Assembly: GCF_030371825.1 (NCBI RefSeq)
Contig: NZ_JAUDDM010000001.1
Source of the DNA: Collinsella sp944321445
GTDB lineage: Bacteria; Actinomycetota; Coriobacteriia; Coriobacteriales; Coriobacteriaceae
Direction: 5' to 3' (one strand)
Length of the DNA stretch: 64,000 nt
Shown here: positions 17,128-28,026 of the stretch, piece after piece
Layout of the letters: each line of letters opens with the position of its first letter
Position numbering within the stretch: position 1 is the first letter of the stretch
Program-made: the position numbers and the translations under genes
Notes under the pieces: generated by a model
What the model was told of the DNA's origin: nothing
Database searches by the model: none
Seen by the model: the letters and a program-made list of their open reading frames with translations, nothing else

Positions 17128-17221
17128 CGCGAGTTTATATTGCGCACCAGTGACTTCTGGCGCTGTCGGAATTCCAACATTTACCTCAAGGCAACCTTTC
17201 ATGATTATTCAGGGCGAGAAG

Positions 17222-17313
17222 CCCTGTCCCAAAAGAGGACAAAATGTCCTCTACGACCCCCGTCCCCAGAGAGGACAAAGTGGCGTCTCCCACCCCCGTC
17301 CCCAGAGAGGACA
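17222..17313 (+). repeat. Array of the 36-bp intergenic repeat (array 2)
   Basis: A 20-base half unit (17222-17241) is followed by two full units (17242-17277 and 17278-17313), each ending CCGTCCCCAGAGAGGACA. It is in opposite orientation to array 1. One unit has 8-bp inverted ends TGTCCTCT...AGAGGACA that could fold. Confidence 0.9.
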
Positions 17314-17332
17314 TGATGGAGAAAAAATCTTG

Positions 17333-17362
17333 TTGGCGCGGACGGGAATTGTGTGTTAGTAT
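17333..17362 (+). promoter_or_regulatory. Possible promoter of tRNA-Val
   Basis: TTGGCG (17333-17338) and TAGTAT (17357-17362) are 18 bases apart, 21 bases before the tRNA. Confidence 0.4.
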
Positions 17363-17383
17363 CTTCTTCGCCGAAAGGCACAC

Positions 17384-17458
17384 GGGCGTTTGGCTCAGGG
17401 GTAGAGCACATCCTTCACACGGATGGGGTCACAAGTTCAAATCTTGTAACGCCCACCA
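17384..17458 (+). tRNA. tRNA-Val(CAC)
   Basis: 72 bases plus encoded CCA. Cloverleaf with acceptor GGGCGTT/AACGCCC, anticodon stem CATCC/GGATG and loop TTCACAC, giving anticodon CAC. Confidence 0.96.
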
Positions 17459-17467
17459 TCGAACATC

Positions 17468-17496
17468 AAGGGCTGCAGGCAACTGCAGCCCTTTTG
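17468..17496 (+). terminator. Terminator after tRNA-Val
   Basis: GGGCTGCAG and CTGCAGCCC around a GCAA tetraloop, followed by TTTTG. Confidence 0.85.
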
Positions 17497-17516
17497 TTAT
17501 GTAGGGAAACTGCGTC

Positions 17517-19542
<2,026 letters not shown>

Positions 19543-19556
<14 letters not shown>

Positions 19557-19839
19557 GGCCGCAGCGGTCGCCACGGCCGTGCTGTCGTACATATTCCGCG
19601 CCTGCGCACTTGTGCTGGGCGCCCTTACCGTGTTGCTGTGCTTTCCCAGCGTCGCCGCGCGCATGGGCCTCACGAACTTCGTGATCGACCTATCGAGCGC
19701 CCTTCCCGACGTCATCGAGGGCTACGGCCTCATCACCTCGCCGTTCGGTGGGGTGTTCCGTTTCGACTTCGCGCTCACCATGCTCGTCCTCTTCGCGCTC
19801 GACTACCTGTTCTTGCGCATCAGCCATTCGCTTCGTTAG
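19543..19839 (+). CDS. Small two-helix membrane protein of unknown function
   Basis: 98 residues from a GTG start that overlaps the end of the ABC-F gene by 14 bases. A hydrophobic segment lies at about 8-35 (TAVLSYIFRACALVLGALTVLLCF) and another at about 75-90 (FALTMLVLFALDYLFL). No family recognised. The overlap upstream and the nine-base gap to the M50 protease suggest it is translated as part of this operon. Confidence 0.6.
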
Positions 19840-19847
19840 GGAGCCCG

Positions 19848-20537
19848 ATGAATATCGACTACATCGTCTCGCTGCTCATCACGGCGGCGGCGCTTATCCT
19901 TGCCATCACCATTCACGAGAGCGCCCATGCCTTCGTGGCGTATCTGTTGGGTGATAAGACGGCCCGTTCGCGCGGCCGCGTGTCGCTGAACCCGCTAAAC
20001 CACATCGACCCCTTCGGCACGGTCATCCTGCCGCTGCTCATGCTCGCAGCGGGCGGGCCGGTGTTCGCATTCGCCAAACCGGTGCCGGTCTACTTGAACA
20101 ACCTGAAGCACCCGAAGCGCGACGAGGTCTTGGTTGCGCTCGCGGGGCCTGCCTCGAACATACTGCTCGCGATAGCCGCGGCCGCGCTGTGGCGCCTCAT
20201 CCCAGCCGATGGGGGAGCGCTGGCGCCGCTGTTCGCCAGCAACTTCGGCTACATTCCGTCTGAGTTCATGCTCACCTTCCTCACGGTGAACCTCTCCCTC
20301 GCGTTCTTCAACCTCATCCCGCTGCCGCCGCTCGACGGATCGTCGATCCTCGTGCCGTTTCTGCGCGGCCGGGCGCTGCAGACCTACTACGAGATCCAGC
20401 GCTACGCGATGCCTATCCTCATCATCGTGCTCTACCTGTTGCCTACCGTGCTGCATATCGACCTGATCGACATCTACTTCAGCTTCACGTACTATCCCGT
20501 AGCCAACGCGCTGTTGAGCTTCGCGCTCGGCTTCTAG
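19848..20537 (+). CDS. Site-2 protease family membrane metallopeptidase (M50, YwhC-like)
   Basis: 229 residues, mostly hydrophobic. The zinc motif is HESAHAF in the first helix and the second ligand motif is NLIPLPPLDGS near 160. It lacks a PDZ domain, unlike the RseP homologue at 10.2 kb, and belongs to the short M50 subgroup that often precedes scpA, as here. The ATG at 19848 follows AGGGAG; the frame is open further upstream but inside the previous gene. Confidence 0.9.
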   Translation: MNIDYIVSLLITAAALILAITIHESAHAFVAYLLGDKTARSRGRVSLNPLNHIDPFGTVILPLLMLAAGGPVFAFAKPVPVYLNNLKHPKRDEVLVALAGPASNILLAIAAAALWRLIPADGGALAPLFASNFGYIPSEFMLTFLTVNLSLAFFNLIPLPPLDGSSILVPFLRGRALQTYYEIQRYAMPILIIVLYLLPTVLHIDLIDIYFSFTYYPVANALLSFALGF

Positions 20538-20595
20538 CAAAACACGCTAGAATCGTGTACGGAACATCGCTGAAGCAAGCAGGGGAGGGAAAGCC

Positions 20596-21396
20596 GTGTC
20601 GTATCGCGTGACCACGCAGGCATACAGCGGACCTTTCGACCTGCTGCTCCAGCTTGTCAGCCGCCAGAAGGTCGACATCGGCTCCATCTCCATCTCCGAG
20701 GTCGCCGAGCAGTACCTGGCCGAGGTCGAACGCCTTGAAGCCCTGGACCTCGATGTGGCGAGCGACTTTTTGCTCGTGGCGGCAACGCTTCTCGACATCA
20801 AGGCCGCCTCACTCGTCCCTGAGGACGACGTGCCGCGCAATACCGACGACGAGGACCTGGAGGATTACGCTGACCTTGACGGCGAATCGCTGCGCGAGAT
20901 CCTCATTGCACGCCTCATCGCCTACAAGCAGTTCAAGAGTGCAGCTACCGCGTTGAACGCCCGCATGGAGGCGGAATCGCGCATGCATCCGCGCCTCGCC
21001 GGACCCGATCCGGAGTTCTTGAATCTCATGCCCGACTACCTCGCCGGCATCACGCTGCGCGGCCTTGCGGTCATCTGCGCGGACCTCGACGGACGCCGCG
21101 AGACCTTCCTGCTGGAAGCCGAGCACGTGGCGCCGCATCGCGTGCCCCTCGAGCTCACTGTGGCTTCGGTCGACCGTGTCACCATGTCCCGCCCGCGCAC
21201 CACGTTTCGCGAGCTTTTGGATGGGGAAGCGACCACCGAGCAGATCGTCGCGACCTTCCTGGCCATCCTCGAGCTCGCCAAGCGCGGCTCGGTCACACTC
21301 GACCAGGACGAGAACTTCGGGACCATCACCATCAACCGCATCGAGGGGGCGCCCGCGTACCACCCGGGTGAAGCCCTTGCCATCGAGGAGGACTAG
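20596..21396 (+). CDS. scpA: Segregation and condensation protein A
   Basis: 266 residues. The N-terminal kleisin segment YSGPFDLLLQLVSRQKVDIGSISISEVAEQYL and the DFLLVAATLLDIKA helix are characteristic, as is the C-terminal winged helix (EQIVATFLAILELAKRGSVTLDQDENFGTITI). It bridges SMC heads together with ScpB. GTG start after AGGGGAGGG. Only three bases separate it from scpB. A TAGAAT -10-like element is at 20548-20553. Confidence 0.97.
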   Translation: MSYRVTTQAYSGPFDLLLQLVSRQKVDIGSISISEVAEQYLAEVERLEALDLDVASDFLLVAATLLDIKAASLVPEDDVPRNTDDEDLEDYADLDGESLREILIARLIAYKQFKSAATALNARMEAESRMHPRLAGPDPEFLNLMPDYLAGITLRGLAVICADLDGRRETFLLEAEHVAPHRVPLELTVASVDRVTMSRPRTTFRELLDGEATTEQIVATFLAILELAKRGSVTLDQDENFGTITINRIEGAPAYHPGEALAIEED

Positions 21397-21399
21397 CGC

Positions 21400-22116
21400 A
21401 TGACCGAACTCGAACAGCTCGAGCCCGATTCGCTCAAGGGCGCGCTCGAAGCCATGCTGTTGGTTTCAAGCGACCCGGTGAGCGCAAGCTCGCTCGCTGC
21501 CATACTGAACGTCGCCCCTGGAGAGGTCGCCTCGCTGCTCGCTGAGCTCAAGGTCGAGTACGAGGAGGCCAACCGCGGCTTTCAGCTGCGCGAGGTCGCA
21601 GGAGGGTGGCGCCTGTTCACGCATCCGGCCTACCATGACCAGGTCGAGGCGTTCGTTATGAGCTGGGACACCCAGAAGCTCTCGCAGGCCGCTTTGGAAA
21701 CGCTCGCAGTCATCGCCTACCACCAGCCGGTGACGCGCGAGACCGTGAAGGGCATCCGCGGCGTCAACTCCGACGGCGTCATCTCCTCGCTCGTCGACAA
21801 GGGCCTCGTGCGCGAGATGGGACGCGACCCCCAGCGCGGCCAAGCCATCATCTATGGGACGACTTCGGCGTTTCTGGAGAAGTTCGGCCTGCGCAGCACG
21901 CGTGACCTACCCGACCTCGAGCAGTTTGCCCCCGACGAGCAGACCCGCCAATACATCCGCGAGCGCCTTTCCGGCCGCTCCATCTCCTCCACACTGGAGG
22001 AAACCGACCGCGACCTCGAAGATGAGCGCGAGCTCATCGATACCGAGGCGGAAGAGGACCCCGATGCCGACCTTGTCATCATCGGCAACGCAACGGACGA
22101 GGAGTTCGATGAGTAG
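21400..22116 (+). CDS. scpB: Segregation and condensation protein B
   Basis: 238 residues. Two winged-helix units are seen: LKGALEAMLLVSSDPVSASSLAAIL, and LSQAALETLAVIAYHQPVTRETVKGIRGVNSDGVISSLVDKGLVREMGRDPQRGQAIIYGTT. The C-terminal 40 residues are strongly acidic. Partner of ScpA and SMC in chromosome compaction. Confidence 0.97.
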   Translation: MTELEQLEPDSLKGALEAMLLVSSDPVSASSLAAILNVAPGEVASLLAELKVEYEEANRGFQLREVAGGWRLFTHPAYHDQVEAFVMSWDTQKLSQAALETLAVIAYHQPVTRETVKGIRGVNSDGVISSLVDKGLVREMGRDPQRGQAIIYGTTSAFLEKFGLRSTRDLPDLEQFAPDEQTRQYIRERLSGRSISSTLEETDRDLEDERELIDTEAEEDPDADLVIIGNATDEEFDE

Positions 22117-22978
22117 CCGCCCCGACATGCCGCCCAAAGATCCCATGACGGGTGAGCTCATCGTCCCCATGCGCCTGCAGCGCTTCCTTGCCCGCAGCGG
22201 CGTTGCCAGCCGCCGCGGCTCAGAGGACCTCATGACCGCCGGGCGCGTCCGCGTGAACGGCGTCGTGGTGACCGAACTCGGCAGCAAGGTCGACCCCTCC
22301 CGCGATGTCGTCGAGGTCGACGGCAGGCGCGTGAGCCTAAACGAACAACCGGCCTACATCATGCTCAACAAGCCCGCAGGCTACCTCACCACCATGAGCG
22401 ACCCGCAGGGGAGGCCGTGCGTGGCCTCGCTCATTCCCGCCGAGCGCTACCCCGGGCTTTTTCCCGTGGGACGCCTCGACAAGGACACCACGGGGCTGTT
22501 GCTGTTCACCACCGATGGCGACCTCGGACAAGCGCTCCTTCACCCCAGGCACCATGTGAGCAAAACCTACATCGCGCTCGTGGACGGCACCATGTCCGAC
22601 CGCGAGCTCAACCCGCTGCGCCAAGGCATCACACTCGATGATGGGCCCTGCCAGCCGGCGCGTTGTCGCCTGCTCGAAGCCGACGAAGCGCGCGCAGTCG
22701 CACCGAAAGGCATCCCGCGCGGCACCACCGCCGTGGAGGTCATCATCCGCGAGGGGCGCAAAAACCAGGTGAAGCGCATGCTCAGCCGCGTGCACCACCC
22801 CGTCCTACGCTTGCATCGCGAGCGCTTCGGCCCGCTTGTGCTCACCGATGTTCGCCAAGGGTCGTGGAGACCTCTTACCGACGCGGAAGTGAAAGCCCTG
22901 AAACAAGCACCTCAAGGCGGCGCGGCAAGCAGTCGCAACGCCACCCGTACGAAGCAGACAAGAAAGGATCGTGCATGA
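22109..22978 (+). CDS. rluB: 23S rRNA pseudouridine synthase, RluB type
   Basis: 289 residues. An S4 domain (MRLQRFLARSGVASRRGSEDLMTAGRVRVNG) precedes the RsuA/RluB catalytic domain with the active Asp in VGRLDKDTTGLLLFTTDGDL and the closing REGRKNQVKRMLSRVHHPVLRLHRERFGPL. I start at ATG 22109, which overlaps the scpB stop by eight bases and follows a GAGGAG site. The last 30 residues are a basic tail. The position between scpB and cmk matches many Gram-positive genomes. Confidence 0.93.
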   Translation: MSSRPDMPPKDPMTGELIVPMRLQRFLARSGVASRRGSEDLMTAGRVRVNGVVVTELGSKVDPSRDVVEVDGRRVSLNEQPAYIMLNKPAGYLTTMSDPQGRPCVASLIPAERYPGLFPVGRLDKDTTGLLLFTTDGDLGQALLHPRHHVSKTYIALVDGTMSDRELNPLRQGITLDDGPCQPARCRLLEADEARAVAPKGIPRGTTAVEVIIREGRKNQVKRMLSRVHHPVLRLHRERFGPLVLTDVRQGSWRPLTDAEVKALKQAPQGGAASSRNATRTKQTRKDRA

Positions 22979-23658
22979 TCATCGCGATCGACGGCCCGGC
23001 CGGTTCGGGCAAATCCACCATCGCCAACATCTTGGCGTCGAGGTTCGGCTACAACAAGCTGGATTCGGGTGCCATGTACCGCACGGTCGCCTTCATCTGC
23101 GCCGACGATGGCATCGACCTGAACGATGAGGACGCTGTGGTCCGCCGCGCCGATGCGCTCGACATCGCGTTCGACACCACAGGCCCCCGTGCCCGCGTGC
23201 TGGCCGATGGCCGCGACGTCACCGACGACATCCGTACGCCCGCGACCGACCGCATCGTCTCTGCCGTGTCGGCGTATCCGGGTGTTCGCTCGGCCCTGCT
23301 GCCGTGCCAGCGCGCCTTCGCAAACGGACGCGACGTGGTCGCTGAGGGCCGCGACATCGGCACCGTGGTGTTTCCCGACGCCGACCTCAAGGTCTTTCTG
23401 ACCGCCGACCCGCGCGAGCGCGCACGCCGCCGCGTGCTGCAGCGCCACCCCGAGGGTGCGCCCGATGCGACGACCATGGAGCGCGAGCTCACCCAGACGC
23501 TCGCCGACCTCGAGCGCCGCGATGAGATCGATGCGCACCGCGCCGTCGCTCCGCTGCGTGCCGCAGACGACGCCGTGAGCATCGACTCCACCGCTCACAC
23601 CATCGACGAGATCGTGGACCGCATCATCGAACTCGCGAACGAGAGGAGGGCGCAGTGA
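22975..23658 (+). CDS. cmk: Cytidylate kinase
   Basis: 227 residues. P-loop DGPAGSGKSTIA at the N-terminus, then LDSGAMYRTVAF, EGRDIGTVVFPDADLKVFLTADPRERARRR, and a C-terminal DxSTAHTIDEIVD motif. It phosphorylates CMP and dCMP. The start overlaps the rluB stop (ATGA) and the stop overlaps plsC (GTGA). Confidence 0.97.
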   Translation: MIIAIDGPAGSGKSTIANILASRFGYNKLDSGAMYRTVAFICADDGIDLNDEDAVVRRADALDIAFDTTGPRARVLADGRDVTDDIRTPATDRIVSAVSAYPGVRSALLPCQRAFANGRDVVAEGRDIGTVVFPDADLKVFLTADPRERARRRVLQRHPEGAPDATTMERELTQTLADLERRDEIDAHRAVAPLRAADDAVSIDSTAHTIDEIVDRIIELANERRAQ

Positions 23659-24383
23659 AGTTCTTCGCTTCCTCCACGGAGGATTACTACGACAACGGCA
23701 TGCGCGACTATCCCGTCGCCGTGCGCGCGGGCTACGCCATGATCCTGGGTATCCTCTATGCCTTCTGCAAGGTCATGTGGCGTTGCGACTTCGACAAGAT
23801 CGAGCTCATCGCCGACCGTCGCGACGACACGGGCACGGTCATCATCTCCAACCACACCTCCATGGCCGAGGTCGTCGCGATCGTCACCTACCTGTGGCGG
23901 CGCGGACGCCTCGTGCGCCCGATCTTCAAATCGGAGTTCAACAAGACGGGCATCGTGCGCTGGTTCTTTGCACGCGTGGGCGGCATCCCCGTCGACCGCG
24001 GCACGGCCGACATGAAGTCGCTGCGCCGCGCGAGCCATGCGCTCGGCCGCGGCGAGGACATCCTCATCTTCCCGGAGGGCACCCGCATCCGTACCGACGA
24101 CCAGCCGGTTGAGGTCCACGGCGGGTTTGCCATCATCGCCCAGATGGGCAAGGCGCCCGTCGTCCCCATGGCCGTATGCGGCTTTCGCGACATCACGCCC
24201 AAGGGCAAGCACCTCATGCGTCCTGTGAAGTGCTGGATGCGCGTAGGCGAAGCTCTCACCACCGACGACGCCCCGCGCGAGCTCAAACGCCGCGAGCGTA
24301 CGCAGTGGATCGAGGACGAGTCGCTGCGCCGCATGTACGCGTTGCGCGACAAGCTGCGCGACGAGCATCCTGGGAGGCACTAG
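23655..24383 (+). CDS. plsC: 1-acyl-sn-glycerol-3-phosphate acyltransferase (PlsC-like)
   Basis: 242 residues with one N-terminal hydrophobic segment. Acyltransferase block I is NHTSMAE, i.e. HX4E instead of the usual HX4D; block II-like GIVRWFFARVGGIPVDRG and block III FPEGTRI are normal. It would acylate lysophosphatidate for phospholipid synthesis, acting between PlsY (28.0 kb) and CdsA (8.1 kb). GTG start preceded by GAGAGGAGG. Confidence 0.92.
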   Translation: MKFFASSTEDYYDNGMRDYPVAVRAGYAMILGILYAFCKVMWRCDFDKIELIADRRDDTGTVIISNHTSMAEVVAIVTYLWRRGRLVRPIFKSEFNKTGIVRWFFARVGGIPVDRGTADMKSLRRASHALGRGEDILIFPEGTRIRTDDQPVEVHGGFAIIAQMGKAPVVPMAVCGFRDITPKGKHLMRPVKCWMRVGEALTTDDAPRELKRRERTQWIEDESLRRMYALRDKLRDEHPGRH

Positions 24384-25250
24384 ATGACATCGGCACCCCG
24401 CATAGAGATCGCTGAGCATGCCGGCGTGTGCTACGGCGTCGAGCGTGCGCTCGCCATGGCTGCCGATGCCGCCACCTCCGCACCGGCACCGGTCCACACC
24501 CTGGGCCCGCTTATCCACAACCCGCTGGTGGTCGACGAGCTCGAACAGGCGGGTGTTGGCCTTGCCGATACGCTCGACGACGCCGCCACGGGCTCGGTGA
24601 TCATACGCGCTCACGGCGTGGTACCGCAGGTCATCGAACAGGCACGCGACCGTGGCCTTACGGTCATCGACGCCACATGCCCCTATGTGAAGCGCGTCCA
24701 CCACGCAGCAGAGCGCTTGGTAGCCGACGGATACCAGCTCATCGTCGTAGGGGAAAGCGGCCACCCCGAGGTCGAAGGCATCATGGGACACGCGGACGAC
24801 CGCGCTTGCGTGGTTTCGGCTCCATGCGACCTCGACGCCATCGAAATCGAGAAGCGCGTGGGCGTCGTCGTGCAGACCACCCAGACTCAAGAGGCCCTGG
24901 CGGACATCGTAAGCGCCCTGCTTGCGCGTGCAGACGAGGTCCGCGTGATCAACACCATCTGCAGCGCCACACAGGAGCGCCAAAAAGCCGCTTCCGAGCT
25001 TGCCAGCCGCGCCGACGTCATGATCGTCGTGGGCGGCAAGAATTCCGGCAACACACGCCGCCTCGCCCAGATCTGCGCCGAACGTTGCGCCGCCACGCAC
25101 CATGTTGAGGACGCATCGGAAATCGAGACCACATGGTTTGCAGGTGCCGAGCTCATCGGCATCACGGCCGGGGCCTCGACACCATCGGCGCACATCGAGC
25201 GCGCCGTGAACGCCATCTGCAACCTGACGGGAGCGGTCCATGCCCGCTGA
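24384..25250 (+). CDS. ispH: 4-hydroxy-3-methylbut-2-enyl diphosphate reductase
   Basis: 288 residues. The three iron-sulfur cysteines lie in GVCYGVERAL, DATCPYVKRVH and INTICSATQERQ; HGVVPQV and GESGHPEVEGI are also family-specific. It is the last step of the MEP isoprenoid pathway. A GGGAGG site lies just before the ATG; the gene abuts plsC and overlaps the next gene by 11 bases. Confidence 0.98.
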   Translation: MTSAPRIEIAEHAGVCYGVERALAMAADAATSAPAPVHTLGPLIHNPLVVDELEQAGVGLADTLDDAATGSVIIRAHGVVPQVIEQARDRGLTVIDATCPYVKRVHHAAERLVADGYQLIVVGESGHPEVEGIMGHADDRACVVSAPCDLDAIEIEKRVGVVVQTTQTQEALADIVSALLARADEVRVINTICSATQERQKAASELASRADVMIVVGGKNSGNTRRLAQICAERCAATHHVEDASEIETTWFAGAELIGITAGASTPSAHIERAVNAICNLTGAVHAR

Positions 25251-26655
25251 CGCTCAGCTGCCCACCGTCGCCTCATACGCCGGCGCCCGTGCGAACTATG
25301 CGCCCACCGCGCATCCCGATGCCCAAGGTGCCCTCGTCACGAGCGTGCGTCCCCTGTCGCCCGCTGATGACGAAGGCATCGAGCCCGGCATGCGCGTGCT
25401 CACCGTCAACGGACAGGCGCTGACCGACATGATCGTGTGGCTGTGGGAAACCGATGACGACACCATCGATCTCACGGTCCTCGACCCGCGCGACGACACG
25501 GTGTGTCCTTGTACGCTCGAGCGCTTGGAAGGGGAGGACTGGGGCCTTGAGTTCGACGGCGCCGTGTTCGACGGCATGCGCACCTGCGTGAACGCCTGCG
25601 TGTTCTGCTTCATGACCATGCTGCCCAAAGACAGTCGCGAAAGCCTCTCTATCCGCGACGACGACTACCGCCTGTCGTTTTTGCAGGGAAATTTCGTCAC
25701 GCTCACCAACATGGATGACGACGACGTGCAAAACGTCATAGATCGCTGCCTGTCGCCCATGAACGTGTCGCTCCACGCCATAACGCCCGAGGTTCGCCGC
25801 CGCATCATGGGCAAAAACGCCGCCCGCGGCATCGAGGTGCTCGAACGGCTCATGGATGCCGGCATCGAGATCCACGCGCAGATCGTCTTGTGCCCCGGCA
25901 TTAACGACGGCGAGGAGCTCGATCGCACGCTGGCCTATTGCGAGGAGCATCCGCTCATCACGAGCTTGGGCATCGTTCCGCTCGGCTTCACTAAGCATCA
26001 AAACCGCTTCACGACCTCATACTCCGACGATCCGGCAGCCGCGGGCGCCGTCATCGAACAGGTGCGTCCCTACCAGCAGCGCGCCTTCGAGCGCTTCGGG
26101 CGCCACACCTTCCAGATGTCGGATGAGTTCTACCTCGACGCCGGTGTCGAGGTGCCCGAAGCCGCATGGTACGACGGTTACCCCCAGTACTACGACGGCA
26201 TCGGCATGATCCGCAGCTACCTGGACGACACCGCGGAGCTTCTCAAGAATTCGGCGCGCCTGCGCTCCGTGCGCGATGCGCTCAAGCAAACGGGCCGCAC
26301 GCTTGTTGTCGTATCCGGCACCTCTGCCGCCGACACGGTCCGCGGATTCGTGGAGAGCGAGGCGTTGGGCGGCTCCGTCGCAGCCATCCAAAACCGCTAT
26401 TTCGGTGGAAACGTAGATGTAACAGGACTCATCTGCGCAGAAGACCTGCTGGACCAGCTGCCGCACAACCTCGAAAACGTTGTACTGATTCTGCCGAACG
26501 TGATGTTCAACGCTGAAGACATGACGCTTGATGGGTATTATCTTAATGATGTCGTAAGCGAGCTCAATTCCCGTGGAGCCGAGACCCTATCGGTCTCGAC
26601 CATGCCGTTTGAGCTCACCGAGGCCCTCGAGAACGCGCTCGGACGTTCCGCCTAG
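25240..26655 (+). CDS. PDZ-radical SAM-DUF512 protein
   Basis: 471 residues. Order of parts: a PDZ-like N-terminus (VTSVRPLSPADDEGIEPGMRVLTVNGQAL), the radical-SAM cluster CVNACVFC (CX3CX2C) near 122-129, then YRLSFLQGNFVTLTN and IHAQIVLCPGINDGEEL, and the C-terminal DUF512 region. The family is widespread in Gram-positive bacteria and cyanobacteria, often next to der as here, but its reaction is not established. In-frame overlap with ispH suggests co-translation. Confidence 0.9.
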   Translation: MPADAQLPTVASYAGARANYAPTAHPDAQGALVTSVRPLSPADDEGIEPGMRVLTVNGQALTDMIVWLWETDDDTIDLTVLDPRDDTVCPCTLERLEGEDWGLEFDGAVFDGMRTCVNACVFCFMTMLPKDSRESLSIRDDDYRLSFLQGNFVTLTNMDDDDVQNVIDRCLSPMNVSLHAITPEVRRRIMGKNAARGIEVLERLMDAGIEIHAQIVLCPGINDGEELDRTLAYCEEHPLITSLGIVPLGFTKHQNRFTTSYSDDPAAAGAVIEQVRPYQQRAFERFGRHTFQMSDEFYLDAGVEVPEAAWYDGYPQYYDGIGMIRSYLDDTAELLKNSARLRSVRDALKQTGRTLVVVSGTSAADTVRGFVESEALGGSVAAIQNRYFGGNVDVTGLICAEDLLDQLPHNLENVVLILPNVMFNAEDMTLDGYYLNDVVSELNSRGAETLSVSTMPFELTEALENALGRSA

Positions 26656-26679
26656 CGCACGAGCCAAGGAGTATCGCCT

Positions 26680-28026
26680 ATGAAACCTGTTGTCGCAGTC
26701 GTCGGTCGCCCCAATGTTGGAAAGTCGACTCTCGTCAACCGGATCGCCCAGACATCCGACGCCATCGTCCACGAGAGCCGCGGCGTGACCCGCGACCGCT
26801 CGTACCATGATGCCGAATGGAACGGACGCGAGTTCACGCTCGTCGACACCGGCGGCATCGAATCCTATAAAAGCGAGGATGTGTTCTCTGCGCCCATCCG
26901 CGACCAAGCACTCGCCGCCGCCGAGGAGGCGTGCGCGATCCTGTTCGTGGTGGACGGCACCACCGGTATCACCGAGGAGGACGAGACCGTCGCGCGCATC
27001 CTCAAGCGCGTGCGCAAGCCCGTCTTCCTGCTCGTCAACAAACTGGACAACCCCGATCGCGAGGATGAGCGCCTGTGGGAGTTCTACTCGCTGGGCGTCG
27101 GCGATCCGTTGCCCGTCTCGGCCCTTCACGGCCACGGCACGGGTGACCTGCTCGACGAGGTCGTGGCGCTGTTTCCCGATGAAGACGAACTCGAAAACGA
27201 CACCCCCGATGACGGCGCCCTTTCCATCGCCATCATCGGCCGCCCCAACGCGGGCAAGTCGTCGCTGTTCAACAAGATGATCGGCTCGGACCGCTCCATC
27301 GTGTCCGACGTGGCCGGGACCACGCGCGATGCCATCGACACGGTCGTGGAGCACGCCGGCAAGCTGTACCGCATGGTTGACACCGCCGGCATCCGCAAGA
27401 AGAGCACCGTATACGAGAACATCGAGTACTACTCGATGGTTCGCGGCCTGCGCGCCATCGACCGCGCCGACGTCGCGCTGCTCGTCATCGACTCCTCGAC
27501 CGGCATGACCGAGCAGGACCAGAAGGTCGCGAACCTTGCCATCGAACGCGGCTGCGCCCTGGTCATCCTGCTCAACAAGTGGGACCTGCTCACGAGCGAT
27601 AACGAGCGCGAGCACGTCATGGAGTCCGTCGCCCGTCGCCTCACGCTCGCGCCGTGGGCCAACGTGCTGCGCATCTCCGCGCTCACCGGCCGCTCGATCG
27701 ATAAGATCTGGGCGCTCGCCGATTCCGCCGCCGCAGCGCGCGCCACGCGCGTCTCCACGTCGGCGCTGAACAGGCTGCTCACCGACATGCGCGAGTTCGG
27801 CCACACCGTCGTCGACGGCAAGCGCCGTCTGCGTATGCACTACGTCACGCAAACCGGCACCAAGCCGCCCACCTTCACGTTCTTCGTGAACCACACCGAC
27901 CTGGTGAGCGACTCGTACCGCCGCTACATCGAAAACCGCATGCGCGAGGCCTTCGGCTTCAAGGGCACGCCCATCCGTCTGCGCTTCCGTAAGAAGGAGC
28001 AGCGCGACGACAAGGGTGATAAGTAA
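26680..28026 (+). CDS. der: Ribosome-assembly GTPase Der (EngA)
   Basis: 448 residues with the tandem G domains unique to Der: GRPNVGKSTLVNRI, DTGGIE and NKLDN in the first, GRPNAGKSSLFNKM, DTAGIRKK and NKWD in the second, followed by the KH-like C-terminal domain (PTFTFFVNHTDLVSDSYRRYIENRMREAFGFKGTPIRL). It is needed for 50S subunit maturation. Preceded by an AAGGAG site. The stop overlaps plsY by one base. Confidence 0.98.
   Translation: MKPVVAVVGRPNVGKSTLVNRIAQTSDAIVHESRGVTRDRSYHDAEWNGREFTLVDTGGIESYKSEDVFSAPIRDQALAAAEEACAILFVVDGTTGITEEDETVARILKRVRKPVFLLVNKLDNPDREDERLWEFYSLGVGDPLPVSALHGHGTGDLLDEVVALFPDEDELENDTPDDGALSIAIIGRPNAGKSSLFNKMIGSDRSIVSDVAGTTRDAIDTVVEHAGKLYRMVDTAGIRKKSTVYENIEYYSMVRGLRAIDRADVALLVIDSSTGMTEQDQKVANLAIERGCALVILLNKWDLLTSDNEREHVMESVARRLTLAPWANVLRISALTGRSIDKIWALADSAAAARATRVSTSALNRLLTDMREFGHTVVDGKRRLRMHYVTQTGTKPPTFTFFVNHTDLVSDSYRRYIENRMREAFGFKGTPIRLRFRKKEQRDDKGDK

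Noticed and set aside
17117..17504. Small frames encoding PRPQRGQ-type repeats near array 2
   Set aside because: The 36-base repeat is divisible by three, so it yields periodic peptides in any open frame. They lack ribosome sites and overlap the tRNA-Val gene.
23595..25241. 548-codon minus-strand frame
   Set aside because: Antisense to plsC and ispH, both certain.
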